From NCBI GenBank assembly GCA_026225435.1, contig JAMFST010000163.1, forward strand, positions 1 to 10,655: a DNA stretch of 10,655 bases, written 5' to 3'. Made by a program: the position numbers and the translations under genes. This document shows positions 6,398 through 10,655 of the stretch, piece after piece; positions within the stretch are counted from its first letter, which is position 1; each line of letters opens with the position of its first letter. The notes beneath the pieces are model-generated. The model did no database searches, had not been told where the DNA came from, and was given only the letters and a program-made list of their open reading frames with translations. This DNA is from Labilithrix luteola. Its GTDB lineage: Bacteria; Myxococcota_A; Polyangia; Polyangiales; Polyangiaceae.

Positions 6398-8230
6398 TCA
6401 GTAACGGATCGGTCCGAGCTTCCACGGCTTGAGGAGCGGCGTGCGCGCCTCCGGGCCGGACTCGCGGATCATCCGGGCGCACTCCTCGACGGAGATCCGC
6501 CGCGGACCGAAGGCCGAGGCGTCGGCGGCGTCCGAGTCCATGAGCGAGCTCGGCGTGTCGATGCCGTAGTCGTCCGGGTGACCGGGGATGTCGAGCAGCA
6601 CGTGCCCCATCTCGTGCGCCAGCGTGAAGCTGCTGCGCCGCGCGCGGACGCCGGCCCGGTCGAGGAGCACGACGTTCTCCACGCTCGACGCGTCGCTGCC
6701 GATGAACGACTCGCCGATGCGACCGCCACCGCCGAAGAAGGGGACGAACACCAGGTCGAGGGTGGTCGGATCCCCGTCGTCGATCGATTTCACCAGAGCG
6801 CGCTCCTCCAGCGTGCCGGCGACCGCGTCGACGTCGCCGAAGTGCTGCAAGCCGTCGGACAGGTCGACGATGCCGAGCCGCACCTCCAGCGTCGCGTCGG
6901 TGGACAGCGGCTCGTCCCGGTTGGCCGCCTCCAGCACCACCGGCGCCCCCGAGCGGCGATGCACGAGCAGATCGGTGCTCGGACCCGCCCCCGGTCCGAT
7001 GCGCGCGTTGGGCGAGACGACCACCTTGAGCCCCTGGCTCTCGAGCGCGGCGGCGACCTTTCCGGCGACCGCCGCCACGTCGAGGCCGGCACTCCAGGTG
7101 ACCGCGACCACCTTGCCGTCGGCGCGCAGGTGCAGCTGCCCGCCGGACGCGGGCAGCCCGGCGTCGTCGCCGAAGGAGAGGAGCGAGGAGGCCGGCGGAT
7201 CGACGACCTTCACGGCAATGTCGGCGGGCGGCCCGAGGGTGACGCCGCACTGGCCCCAGGTCGACGAGGCGAGGGCGAGCTCGCTGCGGACGATGCCGAT
7301 GGCGCGCTCCTCGGTGGCGCCGAAGGCCGGTGCCCCGCCGGCGGCGACGCGGAACACGAAGGGGCGAGCCTGCACGCGGAAGCGACCGATGGGGCCGACC
7401 GCCGAGCTGCGCGGGCCCTCGATGCGGATCGCCTGCAGCTTCCTGCCGCCGCCGCGCACCGCCAGCCCGCCCCCGACCTCGCCACGAAGCGAACGGCCCA
7501 GCACCAGCGCCTGCAGGCGGTCGGTGTCGTCGACCACCAGGCGGATCGGTGCGCTCGACCAGCAATGCGCGCCTTCGCCCGCGCGGCAGGCGACCGCCGC
7601 CAGCGGCAGGTGCTCGAGCCGGTCGAGCGCGTTGCCCGCGCTCCCGTACGACTGGACCTCGACCGCCGGCGGCGCGCTCTCGTCGCCGGACACGTGGATG
7701 CGGAGCGCGTCCGGATCGTCGTAGCTGGCCGCGGCGTCGGCCGGCGCGGAGGCGGGCGCGGTGCGCTCCATCGACGCATGGAGCTTCGTCGGATCGACGT
7801 CCTCCCCTGCCCCGCCGCGAAACCCGTAGGCGCGCACGTGGACGGTGAACGGTGTCCGCCGCGCGCCGCGGACGACCGTCCCCTCGACGTCGCACGGGGC
7901 GACCCCCTGCACCTTCACCGCGCCTCGTGCGCTCGGCCAGGCGGTCGGATGCCCGCTCACCAGCGGCCGGGCGCACTCGGCCCCCTTGTCCACCTCGATC
8001 CGCGTGGCACCGTCGACGAGCGCGACGACATCATCCGCCGCACGCCCGCGCACCACCGTCTCGGCGCCGTCGGCGACACCGTTCACGTCATCGTCGTCGC
8101 GATCGGCGGCCACCACGACCACCACCCGCTCCTCGCCCGTCGGCGCGGCGAAGCTGACGGACGGCGCCAGCAAGATCCCGAGCGCGAGCCCGATCCCGCC
8201 GCGCGCCCAGAACCGCCTCAGTCGAGCCAA
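6398..8230 (-). CDS. Putative exported zincin-like metallopeptidase
   Basis: I do not recognise a named family. From the proposed TTG start (8230) the product is 610 residues. It opens with a signal peptide: MARLRRFWARG, then GIGLALGILLAPSV, then SFA-AP as likely cleavage. An Asp-rich DRDDDDVNGVADG stretch follows that resembles calcium-binding thrombospondin type 3-like motifs. The middle 400 residues are rich in Gly, Ala, Val and Asp with a few cysteines and no motif I can name. Near the C-terminus is HEMGHVLLDIPGH (codons 6616-6578), a zinc-peptidase HExxH with a further His seven residues after the second His, then SLMDSD, which could act as a metzincin-type Met-turn. The start is uncertain: the long upstream extension lacks codon-independent support because it overlaps the previous gene. 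GTG at 8254 and CTG at 8221 are alternatives. It probably shares a transcript with the upstream HEAT-like gene (overlap about 13 bp). Exported peptidase is likely; substrate unknown. Confidence 0.75.
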   Translation of the reverse strand: MARLRRFWARGGIGLALGILLAPSVSFAAPTGEERVVVVVAADRDDDDVNGVADGAETVVRGRAADDVVALVDGATRIEVDKGAECARPLVSGHPTAWPSARGAVKVQGVAPCDVEGTVVRGARRTPFTVHVRAYGFRGGAGEDVDPTKLHASMERTAPASAPADAAASYDDPDALRIHVSGDESAPPAVEVQSYGSAGNALDRLEHLPLAAVACRAGEGAHCWSSAPIRLVVDDTDRLQALVLGRSLRGEVGGGLAVRGGGRKLQAIRIEGPRSSAVGPIGRFRVQARPFVFRVAAGGAPAFGATEERAIGIVRSELALASSTWGQCGVTLGPPADIAVKVVDPPASSLLSFGDDAGLPASGGQLHLRADGKVVAVTWSAGLDVAAVAGKVAAALESQGLKVVVSPNARIGPGAGPSTDLLVHRRSGAPVVLEAANRDEPLSTDATLEVRLGIVDLSDGLQHFGDVDAVAGTLEERALVKSIDDGDPTTLDLVFVPFFGGGGRIGESFIGSDASSVENVVLLDRAGVRARRSSFTLAHEMGHVLLDIPGHPDDYGIDTPSSLMDSDAADASAFGPRRISVEECARMIRESGPEARTPLLKPWKLGPIRY

Positions 8231-9597
8231 CCGCGTTGGATCCAGCGAACCCACGTCTCGGAGGCGAGCTCCCCGCTGATCGCCCGTGGGCTCTTCGCCG
8301 CGGCGCGCACCCGGGCCGACCAGGCGACGTTGCCGATGATCTCGGAGGTGGACAGCTCCTCGGCGATGGCGCGCGCCCGCTCGCGTTCCCCCGCGTCCCA
8401 CAAGGCGGCGCAAGCGAGGCCACGCAGCGCCGGGAAAACGTCGCCGCTGGCGACCTCCTCGAGCGCACGGCGCAGGTCCTCGCGACCGTGATCGCGCGCC
8501 AGGTACATGGCCGCGCGCACCGGCGCCTCGCTGTCGAGCGGGGTCTTGGCGAGCGACTCGAGCATCGCCCGCGCCGCCGGCACCCGCGCACGCGCGAGGC
8601 GGAAGAGGAACGTCATGTCGCGATCGGCGCTCGGTCGATCCGACAGCCGCGCCACCAGCTCACCGGTCGGCCGCGTGGCCGGCAGCGGGATGGCCACCGC
8701 GGCCGGCGCCGAGATCTCGCGCAGCGACCAGGCGACGAGCGACCAGGCCGCCCGCGCGCTCTCCGGACCGGCGGTGCTCCGCGTCTCCGCCTCGAGCAAC
8801 GGCGAGCCGTCCCCGGCGCGCGCGGCGATCTCCGCCATCGGCAGCCAGCGACCGAGGTGCCGCTCGGCGCCGCGCAGCACCGACAGGGCGGGCGCGATGG
8901 CGACGGGCAGCGAGCCGCCGCGCGCCAGCGGCACGATCAGCTCGGCGCACAGGGAGATGCGGTGCGACTCCTTGATGCGCGGCGCGAGCGACGCCAGGTG
9001 CGCGCCGTTCGAATCCCCACGGGCGACCCGCGCCGTCTCCGCACCGAAGGCCACGTGCGATTGCCGGTGCGCCGCCAGCTTGCCGAGCAGCGGCGCCAGC
9101 GACGGCTCGCGCGAGAAGGACGCGGCGCTCGCCGCCAGCAGCCCGCCGCCGTCGTCGGCCGCGAGCGCGATCTTGAGGAGCGGCGTCGCCTGCTTGTCCC
9201 CCGACTCGGCGAGCGTGCGCAGACCGGCGGCGTACAGAGGACGCTCGCGCGTGCCGCGCTTCTGCATCGTCGCCGTCGCCTCGGCGATGACGGCGCGCAG
9301 CTCGCGGCTCACCCCACCGAGAGCGCGCAGCGCGCCGGCGAGTAGCGTCTCGCTCGCGTCGGCCTGCGCCGTCTTGTTCTTCAGCGCGGCGTCGAGCGCA
9401 TCCTCGAAGCGCTGACGAACGGCGCGATCGACGATCTCCGTGCGCGCGAGCGCAGGGCCAGCGCCCGCGCCGTTCACGGTGCCTGCAGACGCGGATGCTG
9501 CCGCCGCGCCCGTCGTGAGTGCAGCCACCGGTGCAGACGTCGCGTCGGTGCGCCGTTGCTTCGCCTTGCCCCCGAGCGTCGTCATCGAGTGACTCAC
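8218..9597 (-). CDS. Uncharacterised alpha-helical, HEAT-like repeat protein
   Basis: The product is 459 residues with no catalytic motif I can identify. The first 50 residues are Ala/Gly/Ser/Thr-rich and look disordered, and I see no convincing signal peptide or membrane helix. From about residue 55 to 440 the sequence is a run of short Ala/Leu/Arg-rich amphipathic helices (for example LLAGALRALGGVSREL, PLYAAGLRTLAESGD, APVRAAMYLARDHGR, PALRGLACAALWDAGE). That is the pattern of HEAT or Armadillo-like solenoids that bind partner proteins. The last residues are WVRWIQRGWLD. The GTG start (9597) overlaps the ileS stop as GTGA; an ATG four codons later (9585) is an alternative. It lies between ileS and an exported peptidase gene whose start overlaps its end, so the three probably form one transcript. 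Solenoid fold is an inference from helix periodicity; function unknown. Confidence 0.8.
   Translation of the reverse strand: MSHSMTTLGGKAKQRRTDATSAPVAALTTGAAAASASAGTVNGAGAGPALARTEIVDRAVRQRFEDALDAALKNKTAQADASETLLAGALRALGGVSRELRAVIAEATATMQKRGTRERPLYAAGLRTLAESGDKQATPLLKIALAADDGGGLLAASAASFSREPSLAPLLGKLAAHRQSHVAFGAETARVARGDSNGAHLASLAPRIKESHRISLCAELIVPLARGGSLPVAIAPALSVLRGAERHLGRWLPMAEIAARAGDGSPLLEAETRSTAGPESARAAWSLVAWSLREISAPAAVAIPLPATRPTGELVARLSDRPSADRDMTFLFRLARARVPAARAMLESLAKTPLDSEAPVRAAMYLARDHGREDLRRALEEVASGDVFPALRGLACAALWDAGERERARAIAEELSTSEIIGNVAWSARVRAAAKSPRAISGELASETWVRWIQRGWLD
9594..9597 (-). promoter_or_regulatory. GTGA start/stop overlap (translational coupling)
   Basis: On the minus strand the GTG start of the HEAT-like gene (9597-9595) overlaps the ileS stop TGA (9596-9594) by two bases, forming GTGA. 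No Shine-Dalgarno sequence is visible in the last 30 bases of ileS, so coupled re-initiation is the probable route of translation. Confidence 0.65.
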
Positions 9598-10655
9598 GTT
9601 ACCAGCACGCGCACGACGCCGAGGGTGATTGCTTCGCCGTCGACCTCGATTTCTCGCGGCGTCGCACCGGGTGGCAAATGCCCCACGTCGACTTCGATGG
9701 CGAGCACCTCGGCAGCGAGCGTGCCACGGTGCTTGGTGACGGCTTGGGTGACCTTCTCACCTCCGACCACGCCGACGCGGATGCGATCCACGTACTCGAG
9801 GCCGAGCTCCTTGCGCGCCGTCTGAATCCGGTTCTGCAGCTCGCGCACCAGACCGAGCTCGCGCAGCTCGTCGTCGATCTTGGTGTCGAGGATGACCATG
9901 CCGACCTTGCCACCGGCGGCGGCGAAGTCCCCCTTGGTCACGAACTGCACCTCGACGTCCTCGCGACCGAGCGCGATCCCCTCGACGGTGATGGTCCCGG
10001 TCCCGGCGAGCTGCGCGTAGAGCAGCGAAGCCTCGGCCGCCGGCAGCGCGCCCATCTTCGCCTTGAGCATCTGCGCTTCCTTGCCGAGGCCGCGCTGCCC
10101 GAGCGAACGGAAGCTCGGCTTCAGCTGGAAGCTCACGTAGTCGTCCGCGCTGGCGAAGCCGACCAGGTGCACCTTCTGTACGTTCAGCTCGTCCTCGATC
10201 ATCGAGCTGGCGCCGGCGAGCGCCTCGGAGGCCCCAGGTGCAAGCAGGCCGGGATCCGACACCAGCACGTGCGCCGCGGCGAGCGGCTGACGCACCTTGA
10301 GCTTCTGCTCGGTACGCACCTGCAGCCCGAGGCTCACCAGCTCGCGGACCGCGCGCATCTTGGTCGACAGAGCGCGATCGATCCGCTCGGGCGTGGCCGC
10401 CGGGTAGAGCGTCAGGTGCACGCTCTCCGGGACCAAGGCGCCGCCCTTCCCCGCCGGCCCCGCGACCAGCGTGCGGTACATCGACTCCGCCGCGTACGGC
10501 ACGAAAGGCGCGATCAGCTGCGACAGCGTGACCAGCGCCTCGTAGAGCGTCTGGTAGGCGGCCTTCTTGTCCTCGTGTTCGGCCCAGTCGGTGAGCGGCC
10601 GCCAGAAGCGATCACGCGAGCGACGGACGTACCAGTTGGACAGCGCGTCGACGAA
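9594..10655 (-). CDS. ileS: Isoleucyl-tRNA synthetase, C-terminal part (5' end outside window)
   Basis: IleS charges tRNA-Ile in the cytoplasm. The frame is open to the window edge and gives the last 353 residues; the catalytic HIGH and KMSKS regions lie outside. At the edge is the class Ia anticodon-binding domain: FVDALSNWYVRRSRDRFWRP, then YQTLYEALVTLSQLIAPFVPYAAESMYR. KLKVRQPL and MIEDELNVQKVHLVG follow, and the rest (ELGLVRELQNRIQTARKELGL, ending VRVLVT) resembles the C-terminal extension (DUF5915-like) of long, eukaryote-like type 2 IleS. The C-terminal zinc-finger cysteines of E. coli-type IleS are absent. A GTG at 10502 is internal, not the start. The stop overlaps the start of the HEAT-like gene. 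IleS identity is very secure; the type 2 assignment is a reasoned inference from the tail alone. Confidence 0.96.
   Translation of the reverse strand, partial: FVDALSNWYVRRSRDRFWRPLTDWAEHEDKKAAYQTLYEALVTLSQLIAPFVPYAAESMYRTLVAGPAGKGGALVPESVHLTLYPAATPERIDRALSTKMRAVRELVSLGLQVRTEQKLKVRQPLAAAHVLVSDPGLLAPGASEALAGASSMIEDELNVQKVHLVGFASADDYVSFQLKPSFRSLGQRGLGKEAQMLKAKMGALPAAEASLLYAQLAGTGTITVEGIALGREDVEVQFVTKGDFAAAGGKVGMVILDTKIDDELRELGLVRELQNRIQTARKELGLEYVDRIRVGVVGGEKVTQAVTKHRGTLAAEVLAIEVDVGHLPPGATPREIEVDGEAITLGVVRVLVT

Noticed and set aside
5107..6432. Open frame of 441 codons on the plus strand within the helicase
   Set aside because: Alternative frame of the helicase C-terminal half with Arg/Gly/Ala-rich composition.
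6578..8491. Open frame of 637 codons on the plus strand opposite the peptidase gene
   Set aside because: Arg/Asp/Gly-rich shadow. The minus-strand frame has a signal peptide and a zinc-peptidase motif, which the shadow lacks.
9051..9060. CACGTG cores (also near 6600 and 10265) considered as parS sites because parB is present
   Set aside because: The flanks do not match the parS consensus (TGTTTCACGTGAAACA) and all lie inside coding sequence.
8236..9345. Open frame of 369 codons on the plus strand opposite the HEAT-like gene
   Set aside because: Arg-rich shadow; the minus-strand frame shows regular helical repeats and a coupled start.

Overview
The window is very GC-rich (about 70% by eye), densely packed and contains only bacterial protein-coding genes. 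I see no tRNA, rRNA, mobile element, CRISPR array or phage gene. The layout, the Gly/Ser/Thr/Asp-rich lipoprotein, the Pro/Ala-rich extensions and the Asp-rich exported protein fit a Myxococcota chromosome, perhaps of the Polyangiales type. That assignment is inference from style, not from a marker gene.

Left to right: the 3' part of parB (chromosome partitioning, + strand) converges on a minus-strand cluster that reads, in transcription order, lspA, lgt, a small putative lipoprotein gene and folD. A 121-bp divergent gap, the only promoter-sized gap in the window, separates lspA from a plus-strand gene for an 820-residue superfamily 2 helicase of the MrfA/YprA/Hrq1 type with a C-terminal four-cysteine DUF1998-like domain. 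The helicase converges, with a 3-bp gap, on a second minus-strand cluster. In transcription order this is ileS (3' part only), an alpha-helical HEAT-like protein and a secreted zincin-like metallopeptidase.

Two functional themes stand out. First, lspA and lgt encode two of the core enzymes of lipoprotein maturation, and the next gene encodes a probable lipoprotein, so substrate and processing enzymes share a transcript. folD (one-carbon metabolism) is coupled to the end of that unit by a TGATG stop/start overlap. Second, ileS is followed by two uncharacterised genes joined to it by overlaps (GTGA, then about 13 bp). In many bacteria ileS and lspA are direct neighbours; here the helicase, the HEAT-like gene and the peptidase gene lie between them.

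Most of the window is housekeeping. The least explained part is the pair downstream of ileS (HEAT-like protein plus zincin with an unusual HExxH-x7-H spacing), together with the DNA-repair-type helicase. I do not see convincing evidence of a defence system or other wholly new multi-gene machine.
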